Made by a program: the position numbers and the translations under genes. Below, one piece after another: positions 1 to 9,401 of a stretch of DNA of 64,000 nucleotides (position 1 is its first letter; every line of letters begins with the position of its first letter). This DNA comes from UBA961 sp049317525 (GTDB lineage Bacteria > Bacteroidota > Ignavibacteria > Kapaibacteriales > UBA961), in assembly GCA_049317525.1 (NCBI GenBank), contig JBMOIC010000003.1, positions 58,795 to 122,794 on the forward strand. Reading direction: 5' to 3'. Below the pieces are notes generated by a model. The model was not told the origin of the DNA. It saw only the letters and a list, made by a program, of their open reading frames with translations, and ran no database searches.

Positions 1-247
1 AGACACCTTAAACATGCTTGAACAACAAGGCAGAGTTGCATTTAAATATTGCGATGTGAATGGCAATACAAATCTTGATTCTAATCCAAATGGTTCAGCA
101 AGGAATATAGCAGGCATCCTAAATGAACAAGGAAATGTTCTTGGTATGATGCCGCATCCAGAGCGTTGTTGCGATACACAGATTGGCAATGCAGATGGAT
201 TGGCAGTTTTTCAATCATTGATTTCTGCAGCTGAAGTACTTATATAA
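1..247 (+). CDS. purQ: Phosphoribosylformylglycinamidine synthase subunit PurQ, C-terminal end (5' partial)
   Basis: Only the last ~81 codons are inside the window; the reading frame is open from base 2 and runs in from the left edge. PurQ is the glutaminase subunit of FGAM synthase in purine synthesis and hands ammonia to PurL. The visible part has the family's closing segment: an NPNGS loop, then GNVLGMMPHPER, which carries the catalytic His and Glu of a class I glutamine amidotransferase. The catalytic Cys lies outside the window. There is no terminator before the Tat gene that starts 45 bases later. Identity is firm from the C-terminal motif, though only a third of the protein is seen. 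Confidence 0.9.
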   Translation, partial: DTLNMLEQQGRVAFKYCDVNGNTNLDSNPNGSARNIAGILNEQGNVLGMMPHPERCCDTQIGNADGLAVFQSLISAAEVLI

Positions 248-292
248 ATATTTTGACCATATACTTGATCATTTTCACATTATGAGGTTTTT

Positions 293-475
293 ATGGGTTT
301 TCTCCCCGGCGGATCGGAATGGCTACTAATATTGCTATTCATTATTATCTTTTTTGGTGCGAAAAAAATTCCAGAATTGATGCGCGGATTGGGTAGTGGT
401 ATCCGTGAATTTAAAAAAGCATCTAATGGTGAAGACATAAAAGATTCAACATCAGAAAAGAAAGACACAGAATAA
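293..475 (+). CDS. tatA: Sec-independent translocase subunit, TatA family
   Basis: A 60-residue protein with one N-terminal membrane helix (about residues 8-22), the FGAKKIPEL hinge and an amphipathic helix (RGLGSGIREFKKA), then a short charged tail. This is the TatA/E layout: subunits that oligomerise to pass folded proteins through the inner membrane. A weak Shine-Dalgarno-like GAGG sits a few bases before the ATG. A second Tat-type gene follows 45 bases downstream, and no tatC is present in the window. The exact TatA versus TatE class cannot be decided from sequence. Confidence 0.88.
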   Translation: MGFLPGGSEWLLILLFIIIFFGAKKIPELMRGLGSGIREFKKASNGEDIKDSTSEKKDTE

Positions 476-520
476 GGCTTTAGCTTTTTGTATTGTTTTT
501 ACTATCAATAAAGAAACTCC

Positions 521-904
521 ATGTTTGATATTGGCGGAGCAGAATTTCTTATGATTGGCTTGGCAATTTTATTGTTGTTTGGGCCAAAGAAAATCCCGGA
601 AGTAATGCATTCGATAGGGAAAGGTATACGCTATTTTAGGAAAGCTCAAGAAGATCTAAAATCTCAGATTCGTGATATCTCTACAGAGGTAGAAAAACAA
701 ACAAATATCACAAATACAGTTGTACATGAATCTTCATCTCAGATTCATGTAGATACAACAATTGTAGAATCAGAAACACAAACATTCTCTATTAGGCCAG
801 CTGAAGGCTCTTTAGCAAGAAATGTGCACATCGACGAAATACAAGAAGATACTACACATATTTCAGACCCCAATCCGCAAAAAACTCTTGAACAAGGTCA
901 ATAA
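521..904 (+). CDS. Sec-independent translocase subunit, TatA/TatB-like
   Basis: This 127-residue protein opens with MFDIGGAEF, the typical TatB start, followed by a single membrane helix, an FGPKKIPEV hinge and an amphipathic helix. It then has a longer, Thr/Ser/Glu-rich tail of about 75 residues that looks disordered. The length and opening suggest TatB, which recognises twin-arginine substrates together with TatC, but TatA and TatB cannot be separated with certainty in this phylum. It lies 45 bases after the TatA gene, and the start of the next gene overlaps its 3' end. Confidence 0.8.
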   Translation: MFDIGGAEFLMIGLAILLLFGPKKIPEVMHSIGKGIRYFRKAQEDLKSQIRDISTEVEKQTNITNTVVHESSSQIHVDTTIVESETQTFSIRPAEGSLARNVHIDEIQEDTTHISDPNPQKTLEQGQ

Positions 905-1439
905 AATAAGATATATCTTTTGTGTAGCATTTTGCTGCCTGATATATTCCTCTGCACTTGCTCAGGATAGTTCTATTATTCCAATGATAAAAGATTCTAA
1001 TAGCATTGTATTAAAGAAAAGTAAATCTCCATTTAATGCTGTTCTCTATTCTTTTATCTTTCCAGGTAGTGGCCAACTATATGTAGAGTCTTATTGGAAA
1101 GCCCCTTTAGCTGCAGGTGCCGCAGGTTTTTTTATCTATCAGATACTACATAATCACTCACTGTATACTCAAAATGCTGATGCTTATAATCAAGCAATTG
1201 CAAATGGACAATCACCATTATTACCTGAAATTGATTTACTAAAAAGAAAAAGAGAATTTTATAATAATAATAGAGATATTAATGGATTATATCTATTAGC
1301 TGTTTATGGAATTGCTGCAGTTGATGCTTATGTTGGTGCCCATCTTTTTGATTTTGACATCAGTGATGATTTGTCTATGACTATTCTTCCACATCCAATC
1401 AATAATGGCGGAGTTTTCTCTGCTAGAATTACTTTTTAG
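888..1439 (+). CDS. DUF5683-family exported/membrane protein
   Basis: A 183-residue protein with an N-terminal signal peptide ending near SSALAQ, then a segment with FPGSGQLYVESYWKAPL and two hydrophobic helices, which is the DUF5683 pattern common in Bacteroidota. Function is unknown. I place the start at the TTG at 888 because it puts a clean signal peptide at the N-terminus; an in-frame ATG at 822 would add 22 charged residues before it and lie deeper inside the Tat gene. Its stop codon overlaps that of the convergent FG-GAP gene by 4 bases, and there is no terminator between them. Confidence 0.72.
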   Translation: MNKVNKIRYIFCVAFCCLIYSSALAQDSSIIPMIKDSNSIVLKKSKSPFNAVLYSFIFPGSGQLYVESYWKAPLAAGAAGFFIYQILHNHSLYTQNADAYNQAIANGQSPLLPEIDLLKRKREFYNNNRDINGLYLLAVYGIAAVDAYVGAHLFDFDISDDLSMTILPHPINNGGVFSARITF

Positions 1440-4400
1440 TTTTCTACCGTAGCGCCTTGGGGCAAAATATAAAAAGCTGGACTTTGCGAATAATAACCAC
1501 TCCCTAATGGAAATTCCCTTTTTTGTCTTTTGCCATTTTTCAGTTTAATAGTGATAGATTTTCTTGTTTTGTTTTTTTGCACTGAACCTTTATTGGGGAT
1601 ATCGATAGCAAAAGATTGTGATTTGCCAGAATTAATACCAGCAATAATATGTACATTTTGCTTTCCAACTGGAATCATAACTAAACTACGCCCATCTTTA
1701 GGGACAATAAAACCACTTTGTAAAGAAGGAAGATAAGTAAAATCACCTTTCCCATTCCCTAATAAAACACATCCCAAACCATTATCATAACGGAACATTT
1801 CGGGGTCTGGACCATTAAAGTTTCCAATAGCCATGATATCCATTGCACCATCAGCATTAAAATCCTCGGCAATTAAGCCATATATAGGAGAAAACTGCAT
1901 CTCAATAGGTAATTCATGCATAATAAATTGTCCTGCACCTTTATTTTCCAACCACATAGTTGAATAATTATGTGCAGTAAAATGAAGTGCATCAGCAATT
2001 GAAGCACCAAAGATATCTTCGAAACTGGCTTGGCCATAACTATGATAATTTGGAAATCTTCTATTTAAAGTAGGAATTTGAGCATATAAAGGAGCCCTCA
2101 TTCTTACTGGATAGCGTTTTCCACCATTCCAATATGTCATAATCACATCATTGCTACCATTTTCATCAAAATCTTTCACATATAATTCTATAGGTTTTTC
2201 TATGGTTGGTTTATATCGAGTATTCTTTCCTACATTTCCACACACATAATCCATATCGCCATCATTATCAAGATCTGCAGGAATTATACTATTATAAGCA
2301 CCAGAAATTGAATCTTTAATTGGATGAGCAATTGAAAATATTCCTTTATTGTTTATGAACAAAGTTGGAGACATCCATTCGCCAACTACCCATAAATCCA
2401 TATCATTATCATTATCTACATCGCTCCACAATGCAGAAGTTACTAATCCTACAGAACTTAAACCTGGAGCTATAGAATCTGTGATATCTTTCCAGCCATC
2501 TTTATCTTTTCTAAGAAGTATAGACTTTGGGATCATAGGATATTTCCCGGGAATAGCTCTGGCACCAATAAATATATCTATATCACCATCACTATCATAA
2601 TCAGCGCCAACTGTACAAGATGCAGCCGATTGCTCACCAGGTAATTCCATTATTCCTTGAGCCTTAGCAAACAATCCTTTCCCATCATTTATATATAATC
2701 TATCTTGTAATAATTCCACTTCTTCTTGGGCAAGTTCATTACCACCAGAACTAATATAGCAGTCATTGTCTCCATCACCATCTGCATCAAACAGCAAAAT
2801 TCCCTGATCTTCATATCGAAAATCAGCTTCGAATGTAGGTTGTTTTAGTATTGTAAATTTTCCTGAAGCATTTCCGATATAACACATCGCAGGGATTTCG
2901 TGAGAACCACCAATGATTAAGTCATCTATAGCGTCGCCATTAATATCAGCAGCAGCTATAGCTGGTCCATTTATAGAAAGCCTTCCAGGCATTAAACGCT
3001 GTTGATAAAAATCATCAAATAGATTTTCTTTATGTTTATAATCAATACTTTCTGATGCAGATAATTCTTTACATAGCAATGGTTTAGAATCAATCATTGC
3101 CGCATATTTTGCATCTGCTTGTTTAATTGTAATCAATTTATTAATAGGCACAGAATTCACTATTTGTTTTAAAGATCCTGGCCAATACACAATTACTTTT
3201 TTGATTTCAGTAGCATCTGCCAATCCAACATGAATGATTGGATCTACACAAGATAAAAATCCACGACCTGAATGGGCTTCTCTATATGCAATAAAGTCTT
3301 TGCCTTTTATGGTATAATGGACTTCGATTTTTGCTCCAATACCTGCGCTATTTTTTGCAGCTCCACGTAATTGTATCCTCAAAAAATTGCCACGTTTTTG
3401 TTCAACAGCCATATTACGATAAAGAAAAGCATTGGAATCTATATTATTCAATGCCATATCTAGATCACCATCATTATCGAAATCGGCATAAATAGCACCA
3501 TTTGTACTTAACTTTTGGGTTAAACCCCATTCATTGCTAATATCTTCAAATTGAAGATTCCCTTTATTTCTAAAAACATAATTTCTTAATCTAGTTTTAG
3601 GCATAGAATTAATGAGCCACATAAACTTATCAGTCTTTTTCTTGACGCTATAACTGGCAATATCCATGTCTTGTCCATCTCTATTTATACCATTCATGAT
3701 ACAAATATCTTGCATGCCATCATTATCCATATCGGCAAACCAGCTGGCCCAACTCCAATCTGTTTCTGCAATTCCGGCTAAATAACCAATATCACAAAAA
3801 TTAAGATTTCCACAGTTTAATTGAAGGCAATTTCTGGTTAAAGAAGTGGAATCAAAATATGGGTTAAAAGTAGAAGGGGTTGTCATTTGCGTTAAACGTC
3901 TTTCATGGTCTGGAGGCAACATATCTACAGTTAAAATATCGGCCAATCCATCATTATTGATATCACCGATATCAGAACCCATAGAAAAATGAGAAGTATG
4001 ACGAAGTTTCTGGGGGGCGATATCAGTAAAAGTACCATTCTTATTATTGATATAGAGCAAATCCCTAGCTTCAAAGTCATTTGCTACATAAATATCTGTC
4101 CACCCATCATTATTTAGATCCCCTAAAGCAACACTTAAACAATATCTATCATCATCAATTCCCGCTTGTTTTGAGATATCTGAAAATATACCATTATTAT
4201 TGATCATGAGCTTATCAGGATAGCCATGCACTTGAGCATAGCCGCCGGCAGTATATCCATTTTGGCCAATATATGCATCTAAATCGCCATCATGATCATA
4301 GTCAAAAAATACAGCTTGAACACTTTTACCTTCATAATTTAAACCAAATTCAGCGCCCTTTTCAGTGAATATGCCATTACCATTATTGATATACAATAAA

Positions 4401-4828
4401 TTTGGATCATTAAATCTACATATATAAAGGTCCATATCGCCATCGCCATCTATATCTACAAAAGTAGGACCAAAACTCAAAGAAGCAGAATCTGAAATCC
4501 CAGCTTTTTTTGAAATATCTTCAAATTTCCAATTTCCTTTATTGAGATATAATTTATTAGGTACTTGCATACCCGTAAAGAAAAGATCTATCAATCCATC
4601 ATTATTGATATCGCCAGCTGCAATACCATTTCCTATGTACACAAAGAACTGTCTACTATAATTAAAATCTTCTGTTTCTATCAGCCTATTAAAAAAGGAA
4701 ATTCCAATAGAATCAGGTGATTGCAATTCTAAGAGTGGCCCCTTCCCTATTTTCTCATGTGATTGAGAAAGAATAGTATTGAATGTTAAAAAAGACAATA
4801 GAACTGATAAATAGATATGTATTTTCAT
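1436..4828 (-). CDS. Large FG-GAP/VCBS repeat protein with ASPIC/UnbV domain (CRTAC1-like)
   Basis: An 1130-residue secreted protein. It has a signal peptide (residues 1 to about 21, ending ILSQ), then many repeats of the DxDxDGxxD calcium-loop type that build beta-propeller blades in both halves. Between them, near residues 470-570, is an ASPIC/UnbV domain with GAGIGAKIEVHY-like glycine-rich sequence and the VYWPGSLKQ signature. Proteins of this kind are common in Bacteroidota and are often encoded beside SusC/SusD pairs, but none is present here. No T9SS sorting domain is visible at the C-terminus. Role unknown; an extracellular or surface binding function is an inference. It is a single-gene unit. 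Confidence 0.85.
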   Translation of the reverse strand: MKIHIYLSVLLSFLTFNTILSQSHEKIGKGPLLELQSPDSIGISFFNRLIETEDFNYSRQFFVYIGNGIAAGDINNDGLIDLFFTGMQVPNKLYLNKGNWKFEDISKKAGISDSASLSFGPTFVDIDGDGDMDLYICRFNDPNLLYINNGNGIFTEKGAEFGLNYEGKSVQAVFFDYDHDGDLDAYIGQNGYTAGGYAQVHGYPDKLMINNNGIFSDISKQAGIDDDRYCLSVALGDLNNDGWTDIYVANDFEARDLLYINNKNGTFTDIAPQKLRHTSHFSMGSDIGDINNDGLADILTVDMLPPDHERRLTQMTTPSTFNPYFDSTSLTRNCLQLNCGNLNFCDIGYLAGIAETDWSWASWFADMDNDGMQDICIMNGINRDGQDMDIASYSVKKKTDKFMWLINSMPKTRLRNYVFRNKGNLQFEDISNEWGLTQKLSTNGAIYADFDNDGDLDMALNNIDSNAFLYRNMAVEQKRGNFLRIQLRGAAKNSAGIGAKIEVHYTIKGKDFIAYREAHSGRGFLSCVDPIIHVGLADATEIKKVIVYWPGSLKQIVNSVPINKLITIKQADAKYAAMIDSKPLLCKELSASESIDYKHKENLFDDFYQQRLMPGRLSINGPAIAAADINGDAIDDLIIGGSHEIPAMCYIGNASGKFTILKQPTFEADFRYEDQGILLFDADGDGDNDCYISSGGNELAQEEVELLQDRLYINDGKGLFAKAQGIMELPGEQSAASCTVGADYDSDGDIDIFIGARAIPGKYPMIPKSILLRKDKDGWKDITDSIAPGLSSVGLVTSALWSDVDNDNDMDLWVVGEWMSPTLFINNKGIFSIAHPIKDSISGAYNSIIPADLDNDGDMDYVCGNVGKNTRYKPTIEKPIELYVKDFDENGSNDVIMTYWNGGKRYPVRMRAPLYAQIPTLNRRFPNYHSYGQASFEDIFGASIADALHFTAHNYSTMWLENKGAGQFIMHELPIEMQFSPIYGLIAEDFNADGAMDIMAIGNFNGPDPEMFRYDNGLGCVLLGNGKGDFTYLPSLQSGFIVPKDGRSLVMIPVGKQNVHIIAGINSGKSQSFAIDIPNKGSVQKNKTRKSITIKLKNGKRQKREFPLGSGYYSQSPAFYILPQGATVEN

Positions 4829-4977
4829 GCGTAAAACAGGGAAATTTCAAAGCCATGAGAAAAAGAAAGGCCTAATCTACAAAATCAAAAGAAGTTAAAT
4901 GAAAAATAATTGATCATATTTGATGCAAGCCATTTAATTTTCAAAAACATAAGCTTATCTAAAAAGCATTTTTATGT

Positions 4978-4985
4978 TATTTTTG
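4978..4985 (+). promoter_or_regulatory. Bacteroidota-type -7 promoter element
   Basis: TATTTTTG, followed by CA, matches the TAnnTTTG -7 consensus of this phylum and lies 80 bases before the ATG of the Fe-S oxidoreductase gene. I see no clear -33 TTTG. The same ten-base string TATTTTTGCA recurs before other genes in the window, which supports it. Confidence 0.5.
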
Positions 4986-5065
4986 CAAATCAATATTATG
5001 CTTTATGATTGCAGCATCATGATAGCAAGCCGGAATCATCATTTTCTTCTTATATAAGGCTACTC

Positions 5066-7195
5066 ATGGATACTAAGAGTACTCTGTTTATCATTACTTT
5101 ACTTATTGCTGGTGGTTTTTTTGCGAATAATGTAAAAAGACTAATAGGCTATTTACGCTATGGAAAGCCAGACAATAGAACAGATAAACTTTTTGCGAGA
5201 ATTAAGCAGACATTATTAGTGGGATTTGCACAAACAAAAATATTAAGAGATAAAGTAGCCGGGCCAATACATGCAGGTATATTTTGGGGATTTTTAATTC
5301 TGCTATTCTCTGCAGCAGAAGCAGTGTTAGAAGGTATTAATCCAGCATTATCTTTTAATGTTCTAGGACCACTTTATTCGGTGATAACTGTTCTTACCGA
5401 TTTCTTTTGTTTACTGATTATTGTAGGTACTGCTTTATCATTATGGCGTAGATATATTCTAAAAATTAAGCGAATACAAGTAGAGCATGAAAAAGTTGAA
5501 GCTGGAATGATTTTGCTAACAATTTTTAGTATCGTTACTTCTTTATTGCTTCAGAACTCTGCCAGAGTTGCAATGGGTACAGATTTTTCTTGGGCTTTAA
5601 GGCCTGTATCAACCATGATAGCTTCCATTCTTCCTTTGGGCCATATCTCATTTGAAATATTTTGGTGGATGCATATTATCTTAATTTTTTGCTTTACCAA
5701 TTATTTGCCTTTTAGTAAACATTTGCATGTTTTAACTTCTATTCCAAATGTGTTCTTGAGCAATTTAGGACCAGTAAATTCTCTAGAAAAAATTGATTTT
5801 GAGAAAGAAGATGCTGTCAAATTTGGCATCACAGATATAGAGGATTTTTCTTGGAAAACATATGTAGATAGCTATACATGTACACATTGTGGTAGATGTA
5901 CAAGCGTTTGCCCTGCAAATCAAACTGGAAAAGTTTTAGACCCAAGAATGATTATTGTTGGTATTTATGATAGAATAATGGACAAGGCTCCATTATTAGA
6001 TAAAATAACTGATTATAAGAAAAATGCTTCTAGACAAGATGTACGCAAAGCTGCAGATGGATTATTAACAGGAAAAAAATCAGATGAATTTGATTCTGAT
6101 GAATCACAGCTTTTTTCAATATTATTAAATGAAGATGAACAGAATATTTGGAATAAAAAGCTTGTTGGAGATTATGTAAATCCAGATGCATTATGGGCTT
6201 GTACAACATGTGCTGCATGTATGCAGGAATGTCCAGTTAATATTGAACATGTTCCTGCAATTGTAGGAATGAGACGTTCTATGGTAATGATGGAATCTTC
6301 ATTTAATGAGGAAAGTGCTTTGCTTCCAGATATTTATGGAAATATGGAAACAAATTCTGTTCCTTGGGGAGGATTTAGCGAGCAAGACAGAGCAAATTGG
6401 GCAGATGGAAAAGGAATTAAAACCGCTGCAGAAGACCCAGAAATGGATGTTTTATTCTGGGTTGGTTGCGCAGGAAGTTTCGATGAAAGAGCAAAGAAAA
6501 CTACTTCTGCATTTGCAGAACTTATGCAGATTGCAAATATTAATTTTCGCATTCTTGGTACCGAAGAGCGTTGCACTGGAGATCCAGCAAGAAGATCTGG
6601 TAATGAATATCTTGCTGATATGCTAACCAAAATGAATGTAGAAACAATGAATGCTTATCATGTTAAAACAATTGTTACAACATGTCCACATTGCTTTAAT
6701 ACATTAAAAAATGATTATCCTCAATTTGGAGGAGTTTACGATGTGATGCATCATTCTCAATATGTAAAAGAACTAATCGAATCTGGAAAACTATCTATTG
6801 ATAAAGAAAAAACTACAGTAAGTTCAGATGCTATAACATATCATGATTCATGTTATTTAGGACGCTATAATAATGAATATGAAGCCCCAAGAGCACTATT
6901 AGAGAATGTACCAGGTTTAACGATAATAGAAGTAGAGAAATCTCAAGATAAAGGATTTTGTTGCGGAGCTGGCGGCGGAAGAATGTTTATGGAAGAAACC
7001 GTTGGTGATAGAGTAAATATTATAAGAACCAATGAATTACTTGCTACTGGAGCAAAAACAATTGCTGTGAATTGTCCATTTTGTACTACAATGATTACAG
7101 ATGGTGTTAAGGCAGCCGATATGGTTGACAGTGTTCAAGTACGCGATATATCTGAAATCTTATTAGAATCGATACATACTCATAATCATCATTAA
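5066..7195 (+). CDS. Membrane-bound Fe-S oxidoreductase, FadF/HdrD type (probable ETF:quinone oxidoreductase)
   Basis: The 709-residue protein begins with about six membrane helices (residues 1-250) resembling nitrate reductase gamma subunits. It then has two [4Fe-4S] motifs (CTHCGRC near residue 272 and CTTCAACMQECP near 378) and two CCG cysteine-rich domains (TCPHC near 538; HDSCYLGRYN near 593, CCGAGGGRM near 632, NCPFC near 669). This combination is that of HdrD-like proteins, and the fused membrane part fits FadF/EMO, which passes electrons from electron-transfer flavoprotein to menaquinone. No etfAB is in the window, so that role is inferred. The ATG at 5066 has AAGG seven bases upstream; a TTG at 5009 would add 19 residues. 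Confidence 0.82.
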   Translation: MDTKSTLFIITLLIAGGFFANNVKRLIGYLRYGKPDNRTDKLFARIKQTLLVGFAQTKILRDKVAGPIHAGIFWGFLILLFSAAEAVLEGINPALSFNVLGPLYSVITVLTDFFCLLIIVGTALSLWRRYILKIKRIQVEHEKVEAGMILLTIFSIVTSLLLQNSARVAMGTDFSWALRPVSTMIASILPLGHISFEIFWWMHIILIFCFTNYLPFSKHLHVLTSIPNVFLSNLGPVNSLEKIDFEKEDAVKFGITDIEDFSWKTYVDSYTCTHCGRCTSVCPANQTGKVLDPRMIIVGIYDRIMDKAPLLDKITDYKKNASRQDVRKAADGLLTGKKSDEFDSDESQLFSILLNEDEQNIWNKKLVGDYVNPDALWACTTCAACMQECPVNIEHVPAIVGMRRSMVMMESSFNEESALLPDIYGNMETNSVPWGGFSEQDRANWADGKGIKTAAEDPEMDVLFWVGCAGSFDERAKKTTSAFAELMQIANINFRILGTEERCTGDPARRSGNEYLADMLTKMNVETMNAYHVKTIVTTCPHCFNTLKNDYPQFGGVYDVMHHSQYVKELIESGKLSIDKEKTTVSSDAITYHDSCYLGRYNNEYEAPRALLENVPGLTIIEVEKSQDKGFCCGAGGGRMFMEETVGDRVNIIRTNELLATGAKTIAVNCPFCTTMITDGVKAADMVDSVQVRDISEILLESIHTHNHH

Positions 7196-7201
7196 TAAGA
7201 T

Positions 7202-7924
7202 ATGTTTTCAATAGAATTTGATAAAATCGTACAGTTTAGACGCTCCAACAGATCCTTCGATCCCAATATCAAAGTACCTGATGAAATTATTCAAAAAGCA
7301 CTTGAACATGCTATCTTGTCTCCAAATAGTAGCAATATGCAATTATGGGAATTTCATTGGATTTCTTCTCAAGATAAAATCGAAGAATTTATACCACTTT
7401 GCTTAAGCCAATCAGCAGCTAAAACAGCACAACAGATGGTTGTATTTGTAACTAGACAAGACAAATGGAAATCCCGAGCACAATGGAATGAAAGCAAAGT
7501 AAGGAGCACAATTATTGGTGAACCAAATGCTATGCAAAAAGGCGGAATAGATTATTACAAAAAAGTTATGCCTTTACTGTATATGCAAGATATTTTTGGA
7601 ATTATGGGATTAATCAGAAGAACAATTAGTTTTTTTCTTGGATTTAATAAGCCATTTTTTCGTGCAGGTGGCAAAGCCTTTCAAAGAATTACAGTGCATA
7701 AATCTTGTGCATTGGCTGCGCAAACATTTATGTTGTCAATTGCTTCACAAGGCTTTCATACATGCCCAATGGAAGGTTTTGACGCTGTAAGAGTAAAGAA
7801 AGCTCTTAAGCTTCCAAAAGGAGCAGAGATATCTATGATTATTGCAATCGGCAAAGGAACCGAGCCAGGAATATGGGGTCCAAGATATAGATTACCATAT
7901 CAAGAAGTAGTTATAAAACATTAA
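7202..7924 (+). CDS. Nitroreductase-family FMN oxidoreductase
   Basis: A 240-residue flavoprotein of the nitroreductase fold. The opening RRSNRSFDPNIKVPDEII and the LSPNSSNMQLWEF segment are the FMN-phosphate-binding and active-site regions, and the C-terminal IIAIGKGTEPG segment matches the family. Such enzymes reduce nitro compounds, quinones or enones with NAD(P)H; the substrate cannot be told from sequence. It starts 6 bases after the Fe-S oxidoreductase gene and probably shares its transcript, and it is followed directly by a good terminator. The family is usually 180-220 residues, so the middle carries an insertion of about 30 residues that is hydrophobic and basic. Confidence 0.82.
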   Translation: MFSIEFDKIVQFRRSNRSFDPNIKVPDEIIQKALEHAILSPNSSNMQLWEFHWISSQDKIEEFIPLCLSQSAAKTAQQMVVFVTRQDKWKSRAQWNESKVRSTIIGEPNAMQKGGIDYYKKVMPLLYMQDIFGIMGLIRRTISFFLGFNKPFFRAGGKAFQRITVHKSCALAAQTFMLSIASQGFHTCPMEGFDAVRVKKALKLPKGAEISMIIAIGKGTEPGIWGPRYRLPYQEVVIKH

Positions 7925-7925
7925 A

Positions 7926-7955
7926 AAAGCCCATGAATTATATTTCACGGGCTTT
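7926..7955 (+). terminator. Bidirectional intrinsic terminator
   Basis: A 12-base-pair stem with one mismatch (AAAGCCCATGAA against TTCACGGGCTTT) and a 6-base loop, with a T-rich stretch after it on the plus strand and an A-run before it that acts as a T-run for the minus strand. It sits between the convergent nitroreductase and porin genes and probably serves both. Confidence 0.85.
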
Positions 7956-7976
7956 ATTTTTATGTCTATATGAAGA

Positions 7977-9401
7977 TTAGAAACCAACAACGGCTTCTAC
8001 AACAATACCATTAAATTTTCCACCATTAAAGATATTATCTATAGGAAAATCAGTATATGTTTGAGAAACATATTCACCTTTAAGCAGAACATTTGGAGTT
8101 ACAAACCAGCCAGCAACAAAGGCCATTCTATCTATACCAATTTCATTTATTTTAGGAGCTAAAGCAGTTCCACCAGAGCCAGCAAGATTTAACATTTCTG
8201 CTTTAACTGTATTATATCTAATACCAGTATATATATTATTTTTTCCGCCCCATCCAAAACGATAGATACCATCTATTGCCATTTGTGTGAATTTTCTATC
8301 TGAATCAAATGAAGCAGCAGAGCGACCAGTATTCATATCATAATCAGCAAATAGTTCAAAGCCATAAGCATTAACCAATAGATTAATCATATTTGCATTT
8401 ACTTCATCATTCATATTTGGATTAAAACGTCCAGAAGTGAATTGGGTAGTAGCAATAGGCTTTGGTGAATTAGGTGTTGCAACTGCATTCGCAGCGGCAC
8501 TTTCCATCACTAAGAAGTAATTTGATCCAGTTCTATCGCCAGAAAACAGTGTATTTGCACCATTTTTGCCTTTCATATATCCAGAAGCAGTTAAGCGTAC
8601 TCTTACATCTTCATTTAGTTTATTATCATAACCAACTTTCCACAATAAAGACATAGATCGGCTATCATCACTATATGTTAAAGTAGAATCAGCATTTTTT
8701 GCAGTACTTACTGGGTCAATATTTCCTTTTATCTCACCATTTGTCATACCAATCATCGCTAAAAATCCATTGCTTTGAACATACACTTCGCCGCCAATTT
8801 CAGTAGCAAATGCATCGATAATATAATTTTCGATAAATGGATTAAAAATAGTATTTCCACCATCAGATCTACGGAAATGGGCATCCCCATAATTAATTTC
8901 TTGATGTCCTACTTTAAGCGTTACATAGTCAAATACCTTATCAATCAAATCATTCTTTAAGAATTTCATTTTGTCAATTTGGATATAACCACCCTTTACC
9001 CATGTTTCATTGTGATGTCTTGCAGATAAATATGTAGTAAGATTTAAACGCACACCATCTTCTAATTGAACATCGAATAATAAGTTTGCTGAAGCTGTAT
9101 TGAATCCAGATGTAATTGGATAAGGTAAATTCTGATTGTATTTTGTTCCATTCAGAACAATATACTTTGCTGGTGCAGTGTTTTCATGACTTAAGGCTTG
9201 AAATTGTTGAGTAAATCCTCCACCGATACGAAGCTTCAATCCTTCATACTTTGATCCTTCTACTTTAGGTGTTTCAAATACATTCATTCCATTCAAATCA
9301 TTTGTGCGGAAATATTGCATTGAAGGAAATTGAGCAAGAACAGGAATGATGTTTCCAGCAGCAAATAATGTAATGAGTGCTTTTCTAAATATGCTTTTCA
9401 T
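7977..9401 (-). CDS. Outer-membrane beta-barrel (porin-like) protein
   Basis: The 474-residue protein has a signal peptide of about 23 residues (ending PVLAQ), alternating hydrophobic strands throughout, and a final residue Phe (VVGF) typical of barrels inserted by BamA. The segment around YVTLKVGHQEINYGDAHFRR resembles porin-like proteins common in Bacteroidota. No transported substrate can be inferred. I chose the ATG at 9401 because GAGGAAA lies 6 bases upstream and the signal peptide starts there; an ATG 11 codons earlier would disrupt it. It diverges from the yceI pair across a 313-base intergenic region that contains a palindrome. Confidence 0.75.
   Translation of the reverse strand: MKSIFRKALITLFAAGNIIPVLAQFPSMQYFRTNDLNGMNVFETPKVEGSKYEGLKLRIGGGFTQQFQALSHENTAPAKYIVLNGTKYNQNLPYPITSGFNTASANLLFDVQLEDGVRLNLTTYLSARHHNETWVKGGYIQIDKMKFLKNDLIDKVFDYVTLKVGHQEINYGDAHFRRSDGGNTIFNPFIENYIIDAFATEIGGEVYVQSNGFLAMIGMTNGEIKGNIDPVSTAKNADSTLTYSDDSRSMSLLWKVGYDNKLNEDVRVRLTASGYMKGKNGANTLFSGDRTGSNYFLVMESAAANAVATPNSPKPIATTQFTSGRFNPNMNDEVNANMINLLVNAYGFELFADYDMNTGRSAASFDSDRKFTQMAIDGIYRFGWGGKNNIYTGIRYNTVKAEMLNLAGSGGTALAPKINEIGIDRMAFVAGWFVTPNVLLKGEYVSQTYTDFPIDNIFNGGKFNGIVVEAVVGF

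Noticed and set aside
822..887. ATG at 822 as the start of the DUF5683 gene
   Set aside because: It would place 22 charged residues before an otherwise clean signal peptide, and lie fully inside the upstream Tat-type gene. The TTG at 888 gives a normal signal peptide.
1436..4828. Regular DNA repeats in the FG-GAP gene as a CRISPR-like array
   Set aside because: The repeats are in the protein (acidic calcium loops), not exact at the DNA level, and vary in length; the reading frame is continuous.
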